NCBI RefSeq assembly: GCF_020165195.1
Contig: NZ_JAIUHR010000015.1
Coordinates: 62,001-126,000 of the forward strand
Length of the DNA: 64,000 bases
Reading direction: 5' to 3'
From: Mesorhizobium sp. CA14
GTDB taxonomy: Bacteria > Pseudomonadota > Alphaproteobacteria > Rhizobiales > Rhizobiaceae
The position numbers and the translations under genes are program-made. The notes below the pieces were generated by a model that ran no database searches, was not told where the DNA came from, and was given only the letters and a program-made list of their open reading frames with translations. Below, piece after piece: positions 56,899 through 64,000 of this stretch; position 1 is the stretch's first letter, and every line of letters starts with the position of its first letter.

Positions 56899-58436
56899 GC
56901 GAGCTTGCCGAACGTTTCGAAACCCACGATCCCGGTGAGAAGCAGGTGGCGGAAAAGATCCGCTGCGATGCCTGCCCGGTCATGTGCTACATCGCCGACG
57001 GCCGCACCGGCGCCTGCGACCGCTACGGCAATGTCGGCGGCCGCATCGTGCGCATGGATCCGCTGACCATCCTCGACCACGCGGCCGAGACCGGCGGCGC
57101 GGTCGTGCCTTTCGTCGCCCAGGGCGAAGCCTGGAGCGGCGAGCTGGTCAACACCGGCCGCCGCTTCGTCACCGCGATCGGCGCTGGCACCACCTATCCG
57201 GACTACAAGCCCGCGCCCTTCATCGTCAGCCAGGAGGTGGAAGGCGTCGATCTCGTCACAGTCGTCACCGAAGGCATTTTCTCCTATTGCGGCGTCAAGG
57301 TGAAGATCGATACCGACCGCCACATCGGCGACGAGACGGCGACCGTGCGCGCGCAAGGCGAGGCGATCGGCCATGTCACGACGGGGGAATACGGCTCGCA
57401 AATGCTGTCGCTCGGCGGCGTCCATCATTTGACCGGCGGTTCGAAAGCGGAGGGACGTGCCACCTGCGATGCGCTGCTCAATCTCTGCAACCGCAAGCCG
57501 GTCGAACTCACCATCGACGGCGGCGCGACGGTCATCGTCGAAGCCGGCAAGGCGCCAGTCATCGACGGCAAGGTCGAGCATCGCATGCGCGTCGGCTGCG
57601 GCTCGGCCACCATCGGCATGTTCGCCACGCAATGGCGCGGTCTCGTCGACGAGGTGGTGGTGGTCGACGACCACATCACCGGCGTCGTTTCCGAGCATCA
57701 GGCCGGCAAGGTGCTGGGCTGGGAGGATACCGGGATAAAGATCATCGGCCGCCGTTCGACCCCCGGCCGCTATTTCAAGGTATCCGAGCCCGGCCTCGGC
57801 TGGGGCGGCACGACGATCTCCGACCCGTTGTCGATCCTCGGCGACTGGAACGCCAAGAAGGGCGCGCGTCCCGGCCTGTCGCTGCTGATGGTGTCGACCA
57901 CCGGCGAGCAGTTCGCCTATTACGAGCTGGACGACCAGCTGAAGCCGGTCCAGAAGCCATTTCCCGAGCGGCTGCAAAAGTCTGTCGGCCTGATCGAGGA
58001 CAATTGCGAGCCGGCTTTGTGCACGGTTCTGTTCGTCGGCGGCGCCGGCGGCTCGCTGCGCGCCGGCGTTACCGAAAACCCGGTCAATCTCACCCGCTCG
58101 GTGCAAGGCCTGAAGACTTATGTGACCGTGGGCGGCGCGCCGGTCTATGTCTGGCCGGGCGGCGGCATCACGCTGATGGTCGACGTCACCCGCGTGCCAC
58201 AAGGCGCCTTCGGCTATGTGCCGACGCCGGCGCTGGTGGCGCCGATCGAGTTCACCATGCGCCGCGACGACTATGTCCGGCTGGGCGGTTATGAGAACGA
58301 GATCCGCAGCGTCGAGGACATCCTCGCCAAGGGCGGCGAGTATCTCAATCCGCGCAGCAACACCGGCGCGCCGGCCGGCAATCCCTGGCCGCCATTGGCG
58401 CAGTTGCGGCGTTCAGCGGCGAACGGGGCCGGGTGA
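56895..58436 (+). CDS. 6-hydroxynicotinate reductase-like iron-sulfur protein
   Basis: A 513-residue protein resembling Hnr of Eubacterium barkeri, which reduces 6-hydroxynicotinate to 1,4,5,6-tetrahydro-6-oxonicotinate and is described as an Fe-S protein with covalently bound flavin. Near the N-terminus four Cys (24, 27, 31, 41; CxxCxxxCx9C) fit a 4Fe-4S cluster. The rest is Gly-rich with VVDDHITGVVSEHQAGK and VWPGGGITLMVDV. No signal peptide. No canonical ApbE flavinylation motif (DxxSGAT) was found by eye. It overlaps the hydroxylase by 4 bases and shares 1 base with the UPF0280 gene. The exact substrate is unproven. Confidence 0.85.
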   Translation: MSELAERFETHDPGEKQVAEKIRCDACPVMCYIADGRTGACDRYGNVGGRIVRMDPLTILDHAAETGGAVVPFVAQGEAWSGELVNTGRRFVTAIGAGTTYPDYKPAPFIVSQEVEGVDLVTVVTEGIFSYCGVKVKIDTDRHIGDETATVRAQGEAIGHVTTGEYGSQMLSLGGVHHLTGGSKAEGRATCDALLNLCNRKPVELTIDGGATVIVEAGKAPVIDGKVEHRMRVGCGSATIGMFATQWRGLVDEVVVVDDHITGVVSEHQAGKVLGWEDTGIKIIGRRSTPGRYFKVSEPGLGWGGTTISDPLSILGDWNAKKGARPGLSLLMVSTTGEQFAYYELDDQLKPVQKPFPERLQKSVGLIEDNCEPALCTVLFVGGAGGSLRAGVTENPVNLTRSVQGLKTYVTVGGAPVYVWPGGGITLMVDVTRVPQGAFGYVPTPALVAPIEFTMRRDDYVRLGGYENEIRSVEDILAKGGEYLNPRSNTGAPAGNPWPPLAQLRRSAANGAG

Positions 58437-59320
58437 TGAACGGCCCGCAGGCGCATTGGCTTGCCGACGGCAGGCGGCTCCATCTCAACCATGGGCCGAT
58501 CGACCTGATCGTCGACGCTTTTGGCGAGCCGGGTGAATGCCGCGCCGCTTACGAACAGGCAGTCGCCCGCTTTCAAACGATCCTGATCGAGGTGGTCGAA
58601 GAACTGCCCGAATTGCGCTTGCCGGCCTTCTTCCTGGCGCCGCGCGACTTCGCGGGCCCGACCGCGCGCCGCATGGAGGCTGCCGTCATGCCGTTGGCGG
58701 AATGCTTCATCACGCCGATGGCCGCCGTTGCCGGGTCGGTAGCCGACGAAATTATCAGCGCAATGCTCGCCGGCCGCCGGCTCGACCGCGCTTACGTCAA
58801 CAATGGCGGCGACTGCGCTCTCCATCTTGGCATCGGCCAGACGATGACGGTGGCGATCGCCGGCACCGGGAATGGCATGGCCGACCGCGTCGCCATCCGC
58901 GCAGAAGACGGCGTGCGCGGCGTCGCCACCAGCGGCTGGCGCGGTCGCTCGTTTTCACTGGGCATAGCCGATGCCGTCACGGTGCTGGCGCCGACCGGCG
59001 CCGAGGCTGACGCCGCGGCGACGCTGATTGCCAACGCCGTCGATCTGCCCGGACATCCTGCCATTGCACGCACTGCGGCGCGCGAGCTGGCGCCGGACAG
59101 CGATCTCGGCGAGATGCTGGTGACGCAAAGCGTTGGCCCGCTTGACGCCGGCGAAATTGCGCGCGCGCTGGACAACGGCCTTGCCGTCGCCGAAGATTTT
59201 CGCCGGCGCGGCCTGATCGCCGCCTCGGCGCTGTTTCTGGCGGGCGAAGCCCGCATCAGTGGCTCGGTGACGCTCGCTGCGCCCAACAAGCATGCACAGG
59301 AGGAATTTGCCGATGCCTGA
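58436..59320 (+). CDS. UPF0280 family protein (ApbE-like fold)
   Basis: A 294-residue protein of UPF0280, which belongs to the ApbE-like superfamily. Two blocks resemble ApbE flavin transferases: AYVNNGGDCALHL, like the ApbE NxGGD region, and GVATSGWRGRSFSLGIADAVTVLAP followed by GAEADAAATLIANA, like ATSGxY...SVTVxA...ADAxAT. The start is ATG at 58436; the GTG at 58433 is also possible. Placed directly after the Hnr-like gene, it is a candidate enzyme for attaching flavin to Hnr, which is inference. Confidence 0.85.
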   Translation: MNGPQAHWLADGRRLHLNHGPIDLIVDAFGEPGECRAAYEQAVARFQTILIEVVEELPELRLPAFFLAPRDFAGPTARRMEAAVMPLAECFITPMAAVAGSVADEIISAMLAGRRLDRAYVNNGGDCALHLGIGQTMTVAIAGTGNGMADRVAIRAEDGVRGVATSGWRGRSFSLGIADAVTVLAPTGAEADAAATLIANAVDLPGHPAIARTAARELAPDSDLGEMLVTQSVGPLDAGEIARALDNGLAVAEDFRRRGLIAASALFLAGEARISGSVTLAAPNKHAQEEFADA

Positions 59321-59897
59321 GTTTCCGATCCGCAAGATTGCGGTGCTGACCGAGGAAATTTTCCACGAGGGCGGACCCATGGCCAGAGAGCCGCGCCTGC
59401 GCGCGGCTGCCATGGCGCTTGTGAAAAATCCCTTCGCCGGCCGTTATGTCGAGGATCTGCAAGGTGCGATGGAGGACCTGAAGCCGCTCGGGCTTCTGCT
59501 CTCGGACAGACTGATCGCGGCGCTCGGCGGCGACGTGAAGAAGATCGACGGCTACGGCAAGGGCGCCATCGTCGGCACGGCAGGGGAGCTGGAGCACGGC
59601 GCGCTATGGCATGTGCCGGGCGGCTACGCCATGCGCGAGCGTCTCGGCGATGCCAAGGCGATCGTGCCCTCGGCCAAGAAGGTCGGGGCCTTCGGGTCAA
59701 GGCTCGACGTGCCGCTCGGCCATATCAACGCCGCCTATGTGCGCAGCCATTTCGACGCCATGGAGGTTGGCATCAGCGACGGCCCGCGTCCGGACGAGAT
59801 CCTGTTCTGCCTCGCCATGACCTGCGGTCCGCGCATCCACAACCGCATGGGCGGGCTGGCGGCAGAGGACATCAAGGCATGGGACGGCCTCAGATGA
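59313..59897 (+). CDS. AA_synth family protein (PF06684 type), function unknown
   Basis: A 194-residue protein of the amino-acid-synthesis (AA_synth/DUF1185) family. Conserved-looking blocks are TEEIFHEGGP near the start, GTAGELEHGALWHVPGGYAMRE in the middle, and VPLGHINAAYVRSHFDAME and GPRPDEILF later. The ATG at 59313 has AGGAGG upstream and overlaps the UPF0280 gene by 8 bases. The family name does not rest on a known activity. Its tight coupling here suggests a catalytic or assembly step in the ring-degradation pathway. Confidence 0.85.
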   Translation: MPEFPIRKIAVLTEEIFHEGGPMAREPRLRAAAMALVKNPFAGRYVEDLQGAMEDLKPLGLLLSDRLIAALGGDVKKIDGYGKGAIVGTAGELEHGALWHVPGGYAMRERLGDAKAIVPSAKKVGAFGSRLDVPLGHINAAYVRSHFDAMEVGISDGPRPDEILFCLAMTCGPRIHNRMGGLAAEDIKAWDGLR

Positions 59898-60352
59898 GCG
59901 AGGACAATCTGCTGCGGCTGGTCGAGGCCGAAGATGGCGACGAGAACAACTACCACCTGCAGGACCAGGTCGGCTTCATCCTGCGCAAGGCCCATCAGCG
60001 CCATGTCTCGATCTTCGCCTCGCATATCGGCGACCTGACGCCGCCGCAATTCGCCGCTTTGGCCAAGCTTTACGACATCGGCGAAACCTCGCAGAACCAG
60101 CTCGGAACGCTGATCGCCATGGACGCCGCCACCGTGAAGGGCGTCATTGACCGGCTGAAGGCGCGCGGGCTGGTCGAAGTCTCCAAGCACGAGGTCGACA
60201 AGAGGCGGCTGCTGGTCAATCTGACGCCGGAAGGCCGTGAGGCGATCGAGCGGCTGATCCCGCTCGCGCGCGCCATCACCGAGGAGACGCTGGCGCCGCT
60301 GACCGCCAAGGAGACCGCGACATTCCTGCGGCTGCTGGCGAAGCTGGCGTGA
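59894..60352 (+). CDS. MarR family transcriptional regulator
   Basis: A 152-residue winged-helix regulator with DLTPPQFAALAKLYDIGETSQNQLG and the recognition/wing region MDAATVKGVIDRLKARGLVEVSKHEVDKRRLLVNLT. MarR proteins respond to aromatic acids and repress catabolic operons. It overlaps the AA_synth gene by 4 bases and ends the operon, so it would regulate its own synthesis. Candidate sites are the motifs at 45744 and 53159. Confidence 0.94.
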   Translation: MSEDNLLRLVEAEDGDENNYHLQDQVGFILRKAHQRHVSIFASHIGDLTPPQFAALAKLYDIGETSQNQLGTLIAMDAATVKGVIDRLKARGLVEVSKHEVDKRRLLVNLTPEGREAIERLIPLARAITEETLAPLTAKETATFLRLLAKLA

Positions 60353-60401
60353 AGGGTTGCTTTCGAAAGGGTGAACATCCTTGGGCGCTGGAGGGACAGC
60401 A

Positions 60402-60538
60402 CCCTCCTCTGGCCTGCCGGCCATCTCCCCCGCAAGGGGGGAGATCAGATGTCGCCGCCGCTTTCGCCAATCGCCAACGAAGGAAGAGATGCCAATCTCC
60501 CCCCTTGCGGGGGAGATGCCCGGCAGGGCAGAGGGGGG
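60402..60538. repeat. Second copy of the GC-rich repeat (family of 44102)
   Basis: It shares with the 44102 copy the end GCCCGGCAGGGCAGAGGGGGG, two GGGGGAGAT hairpins and the core CGCTTTCGCCAATC. It lies in the 252-base gap between the convergent MarR and hyuB genes and may act as a bidirectional transcript end. Confidence 0.75.
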
Positions 60539-60604
60539 TTGGCGGGAACTCGACGTGGACTTGAACATATCGGCTCCATCTTCGGCCGATCATCAGTCGT
60601 CCGC

Positions 60605-62293
60605 CTACAAGTCCACCCCGAACATCTCCTTGGCCTGCTCCGGCGTATAGTAGCCAAGTCTGACATCCTCGGCGACCAGCTTCGGGTCGCGCTCGCGCGG
60701 ATCGCCGTAACCGCCGCCGCCGGGCGTGCCGACGCGCACGCGGTCTCCGGCCTTGAGCGCGATGTCCTGTTCCTTGGAAAGATGCGGCGGCACATGCGCT
60801 TCGCCGCCCCGGAACACGGTGACGCTGTTCGGCGCGCCGTCCTTGCCGCCGAGCGCGCCCTGCGGCCCGAAGCGTCCATGGTCCATGACGAAGGATGCCC
60901 GGGCTTCACCGCGCAGGATCTCGACCTCATAGGCAAGCCCGAAGCCGCCGCGATGTTTTCCCGCGCCGCCGGAGCCTTCGCGCAGCGCGTAGTGGCGATA
61001 GAGCACCGGAAAAGCCTGTTCCATGATCTCGACCGGGGGCGATTTTGAAATGCCGATGGTCGAACAGCCATTGCTCAAGCCGTCATGGCCGGCATTGCCG
61101 CCATAACCGCCGCCCGAGATCTGGTACATGACATAGTCGCGCCCGCGCGCCGGATCGTTGCCGCCGAGCGCGAAATTGCCGCTGGAGCCGGCCGGTGCGG
61201 CCGTCACCTTTTCCGGCAGCGCCTGCACCATGGCCGCGAACACCGCTTCGGCGATGCGCTGCGAAACCTCCGCCGCGCAGCCCGACACCGGGCGCGGATA
61301 TCTGGCGTCGAGGAAGGTGCCTTCCGGCCGCTGGACGTTCAGCGGTTCGAAGGCGCCGGCGCTGATCGGCACTTCCGGAAAAATATGGCGCATCGCGAGA
61401 TAGACCGACGACAGCGTCGTCGCCAGCACGCTGTTCATCGGTCCGGCGCAGGGTTTCGATGAGCCGGCAAAGTCGAAGGTCAGCGTGTCGCCTTGCTTCT
61501 CGACGGCGAGATTGATGGTCAGCGGCTCGTTCACCACGCCGTCGGAATCGACGAAGGCCTGCGAGCGGTAGATCCCATCAGGGATCACGGCGATCGAGGC
61601 GCGCATCTGCTCGGCGGCGCGGCGGCGCAGTTCCGCGATCGCCTCGACGACCGTTTCGTCACCGTAGCGATCCAGGATTTCGTTCAGCCTGTCCTGGCCG
61701 ATCAGTAGCGCGGCGGCCTGCGCGCGGATGTCGCCGATGCGCTGATCTGCGACCCGGATGTTGGAACAGATGATGGCGTAGATCTCCGGATCGAGCGCGC
61801 CCTTCTTGAACAGTTTCACCGGCGGCAGGCGCAGGCCTTCCTGTTCGACCGCCGTGGCCGAAGCGGAGAAGCCGCCCGGTACCGAGCCGCCGATATCCGG
61901 CCAGTGGCCGGTGTTGGAAAGCCAGCAGAAGATCTTGCCGCCGCGATAGACCGGCATGACGAAGCGCACATCCATCAGATGCGTGCCGCCGAGATAGGGA
62001 TCGTTGACGATGTAGATGTCGCCGGGCCCCGGCGGCAGGCATCGTCCGTCGGCGATCATTTCGATCACCGTCTTGGTCGAATATTGCATGACGCCGACGA
62101 AGACCGGCAGGCCCTGACTGCCCTGCGCGATCAGCGAGCCGTCGACGGCCGAATAGATGCCGTCCGAGCGGTCATTGGCTTCCGCGATGACCGGCGAGAA
62201 GGCCGCGCGCGAGAAGGTCAGGTCCATCTCGTCGCAGACCTGCTGCAGAGCCGCCTGCAGCACCGAAAGCGTGATCGTGTCGAGCTTTGCCAT
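60605..62293 (-). CDS. Hydantoinase B/oxoprolinase family protein (HyuB)
   Basis: A 562-residue beta subunit of an ATP-dependent N-cyclic-amide hydrolase (hydantoinase, 5-oxoprolinase, acetone carboxylase group). It has PVIAEANDRSDGIYSA, NDPYLGGTHLMDVRFVMPVY and SNTGHWPDIGGSVPGG, which are typical of HyuB. The ATG at 62293 lies 1 base after the hyuA stop. With HyuA it should open a lactam or imide ring using ATP. The gene ends convergently with the MarR operon. Confidence 0.93.
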   Translation of the reverse strand: MAKLDTITLSVLQAALQQVCDEMDLTFSRAAFSPVIAEANDRSDGIYSAVDGSLIAQGSQGLPVFVGVMQYSTKTVIEMIADGRCLPPGPGDIYIVNDPYLGGTHLMDVRFVMPVYRGGKIFCWLSNTGHWPDIGGSVPGGFSASATAVEQEGLRLPPVKLFKKGALDPEIYAIICSNIRVADQRIGDIRAQAAALLIGQDRLNEILDRYGDETVVEAIAELRRRAAEQMRASIAVIPDGIYRSQAFVDSDGVVNEPLTINLAVEKQGDTLTFDFAGSSKPCAGPMNSVLATTLSSVYLAMRHIFPEVPISAGAFEPLNVQRPEGTFLDARYPRPVSGCAAEVSQRIAEAVFAAMVQALPEKVTAAPAGSSGNFALGGNDPARGRDYVMYQISGGGYGGNAGHDGLSNGCSTIGISKSPPVEIMEQAFPVLYRHYALREGSGGAGKHRGGFGLAYEVEILRGEARASFVMDHGRFGPQGALGGKDGAPNSVTVFRGGEAHVPPHLSKEQDIALKAGDRVRVGTPGGGGYGDPRERDPKLVAEDVRLGYYTPEQAKEMFGVDL

Positions 62294-62294
62294 C

Positions 62295-64000
62295 TTAGGC
62301 CTCGCCGATGTCGATGATGATGTTGCCGTCGGCATCCGAGCGCGCCCGGTCGCCTGGTTCGAGCACGGTCGTGGCATCCATCTGCTCGAGGATTGCCGGC
62401 CCCACAATTGTTGCGTCGAGCGGCAGCTTTTCGCGCGCGTAGACCGGCGTGTCATGCCAGCGCCCGCTGTACCAGACCGGCCGGATTTCGCGCCGCGCCT
62501 CCTCGAGCGTGGTGGCACGTCCTGCGGGGTCGATCAGCCGCGACAGGTCTATCTGCGGCCGCACGCCGGTGACCGAGGTGTTGAGGTTGACGAGGTTGGC
62601 GCGGATCTCCGGCAACTCGACCTTGAAGCGGGCGAAATAGGCTTTTTCGAACAGAAGCTGCAGTGTTTCTCGTGAAACCGACGAGGAGGGCAGGGGCACG
62701 TTGATGATGTGCGTCTGGCCGACGAACTGCATGTCGGCCGAATGGGTGACGCGGATCGCGTCGGGTTTCACCGCCTCCTTGGCCATCAGCGCCTCGCCTT
62801 CGTTACGGTGCCGTTCCAACACCTCGCGAAGCGCAGCTTGGTCCAGGCCGCCGACCGGCTGGTTGATTGTGTTGACGAAGTCATGCCTGAGATCGGCAAC
62901 CACGCAGCCGAGCGCGTTGGTGATGCCCGGGCGCGCCGGCACCAGCACCCGGGGCAGGCCGAGCTCGCGTGCGAGCGCCGTCGCGTGCAGCGGCCCGGCG
63001 CCGCCGAAGGCGAACAGCGCGAAATCGCGGGGATCGTGGCCGCGCGAGACCGAAACCATGCGGATCGCGCCCGCCATCTTCATGTTGCCGAGCCGCAAGA
63101 CGGCACCCGCCGCTTCGACGCCGGAGAGGCCTGCGCGCTTGCCGATCTTCTCCTCGAAAATGCCGGTGACATGCTCGACCGTGACCGGATTTTCGACGGC
63201 GAGCAATTTCTTCGGCGCCAGGCGGCCGAGCACCAGATTGGCGTCGGTGATGGTCGGCTCGATACCGCCGCGCCCATAGCAGATCGGGCCTGGGTTGGCG
63301 CCGGCGCTTTCCGGGCCGATCTGGATCAGCCCGGCCGCATCGACGCGCGCGATCGAGCCGCCGCCGGCGCCGACGGTGTGCACCGCCACCATCGGCACGT
63401 GGATCGGCATCGCATATTCGATCTCGATCTCGTTCGAGACGGCAGGTTCGGCGTTGCGGATCAGCGCCACGTCGGTCGAGGTGCCGCCCATGTCGTAGGT
63501 GACGAGGTTGCCGAAGCCGGAGCGCATTCCCGTATAGGCGGCGGCGATCACGCCCGACGCCGGGCCGGACATCACGGTCTTGGCCGATTCCAATGTGACA
63601 AAGCGGGCCGAGATCATGCCGCCATTGCCGTTCATGATCAGGAAGTCGCGGGCGTAGCCCTTTGCCGCCAGCTCCTTGCGCAGCCGTTCGACATAGCGCT
63701 CGAGGATCGGCTGAACCGAGGCGTTGACCGCCGCCGTGACGCCGCGCTCGAACTCGCGCGCTTCCGAAAGCAGCGCATGGCCGGTAGTGATGTGGCCGTT
63801 CGGCCAGAACTCTGCCGCGATCGCGGCGGCGCGCCGCTCATGCGAGGGGTTGGCGTAGGAGTGCAGGAAATGGATGACCAGCGACTCGCAGCCGTCGTCG
63901 AGCAGCTTCTTCACCGCATCGCGCATCTCGGCTTCGTCGAGTGGAATGCGCACGGCGCCCGACGCCTCGACCCGCTCCGAAACTTCGAGCCGCAGATCGC
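62295..64000 (-). CDS. Hydantoinase A/oxoprolinase family protein (HyuA), 5' end outside window
   Basis: The C-terminal 568 or so residues of the ATP-binding alpha subunit. The frame is open to the window edge (DLRLEVSERVEASGAVRIP before the in-frame GTG at 63953), so the N-terminal 100 or more residues lie beyond base 64000. Motifs of the ASKHA-type ATP domain are visible: GNGGMISARFVTLESAKTVMSGPASG, YDMGGTSTDVALI and AFGGAGPLHATALA. The stop is 1 base before the hyuB start. The promoter is not in the window, so co-regulation with the hydroxylase operon cannot be judged here. Confidence 0.92.
   Translation of the reverse strand, partial: DLRLEVSERVEASGAVRIPLDEAEMRDAVKKLLDDGCESLVIHFLHSYANPSHERRAAAIAAEFWPNGHITTGHALLSEAREFERGVTAAVNASVQPILERYVERLRKELAAKGYARDFLIMNGNGGMISARFVTLESAKTVMSGPASGVIAAAYTGMRSGFGNLVTYDMGGTSTDVALIRNAEPAVSNEIEIEYAMPIHVPMVAVHTVGAGGGSIARVDAAGLIQIGPESAGANPGPICYGRGGIEPTITDANLVLGRLAPKKLLAVENPVTVEHVTGIFEEKIGKRAGLSGVEAAGAVLRLGNMKMAGAIRMVSVSRGHDPRDFALFAFGGAGPLHATALARELGLPRVLVPARPGITNALGCVVADLRHDFVNTINQPVGGLDQAALREVLERHRNEGEALMAKEAVKPDAIRVTHSADMQFVGQTHIINVPLPSSSVSRETLQLLFEKAYFARFKVELPEIRANLVNLNTSVTGVRPQIDLSRLIDPAGRATTLEEARREIRPVWYSGRWHDTPVYAREKLPLDATIVGPAILEQMDATTVLEPGDRARSDADGNIIIDIGEA

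Noticed and set aside
54097..58202. Two long minus-strand frames (650 and 511 codons) across the Mo subunit and Hnr-like genes
   Set aside because: Mirror images of well-supported coding sequences caused by GC-rich third positions; His/Arg/Gly-rich translations without motifs.
56895..58436. ApbE-type flavinylation motif in the Hnr-like protein
   Set aside because: No DxxSGAT was found. The nearest Gly/Ser/Thr-rich stretch (HLTGGSKAEGRAT) does not fit the spacing.

Overview
The window looks like chromosomal DNA of a high-GC alphaproteobacterium of the order Hyphomicrobiales, most likely Mesorhizobium or a close relative. The reasons are the Smo-type polyol operon, a NodF/NodE-like gene pair, the ure gene order, the many polyol and amino-acid ABC systems, and the intergenic palindromic repeats, which resemble the mosaic elements of rhizobia. 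No rRNA, tRNA, CRISPR array, transposase or phage gene was seen. Genes are tightly packed, with many 4-base ATGA/GTGA/TTGA overlaps that mark translationally coupled operons.

Layout. 1-6.0 kb: a truncated D,D-carboxypeptidase, a membrane-anchored coiled-coil protein, a mutarotase-fold protein, a FrcK-type P-loop kinase, a small basic protein and a glutathione transferase. 6.2-7.7 kb: an orphan ketosynthase plus acyl carrier protein that resemble NodE and NodF. 7.9-16.9 kb: a complete urease locus (ureD-A-DUF1272-hupE/ureJ-ureB, then ureC-x-gst-ureE-ureF-DUF3995-ureG), split between ureB and ureC by two secreted-protein genes on the opposite strand. 16.9-20.8 kb: a class II aldolase, a HAD phosphatase, a SorC-type regulator, a DUF1127 peptide and a LysR regulator. 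21-29.9 kb: a sorbitol/mannitol regulon (smoEFGK, smoS, mtlK, HAD phosphatase, FGGY ribulokinase). 29.9-36.3 kb, minus strand: a second polyol ABC system with a zinc-type polyol dehydrogenase and an AraC regulator. 36.5-44 kb: a MATE exporter, a polar amino-acid ABC system beside an agmatinase-family hydrolase and a divergent LysR gene, and pncB. 44-50.4 kb: a polytopic membrane protein and a five-gene branched-chain-type ABC transporter. 50.5-53 kb: an NhaD antiporter and pncA. 53.2-60.4 kb: a coupled operon of molybdenum hydroxylase, 6-hydroxynicotinate-reductase-like protein, UPF0280, AA_synth-family protein and MarR. 60.6-64 kb, convergent: hyuB and a truncated hyuA.

The most interesting part is 45.7-64 kb. 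A molybdenum hydroxylase (hydroxylation of an N-heteroaromatic ring), an Hnr-like ring reductase, an ApbE-fold UPF0280 protein that may attach flavin to that reductase, an uncharacterised AA_synth protein and ATP-dependent HyuA/HyuB (lactam or imide opening) together suggest a reductive pathway for a nicotinate-like N-heterocycle, fed by its own ABC importer. The importer operon and the hydroxylase operon carry the same TTTGYAYAC motif at the same position on their predicted -10 boxes. This points to one regulator, plausibly the operon's MarR protein. Substrate and ring-opening enzyme are inferred, not shown.

A second pattern is structural. Three of the four ABC operons place a strong hairpin without a T-tract directly after the binding-protein gene and before the permease genes, as expected for a device that keeps the binding protein in excess.
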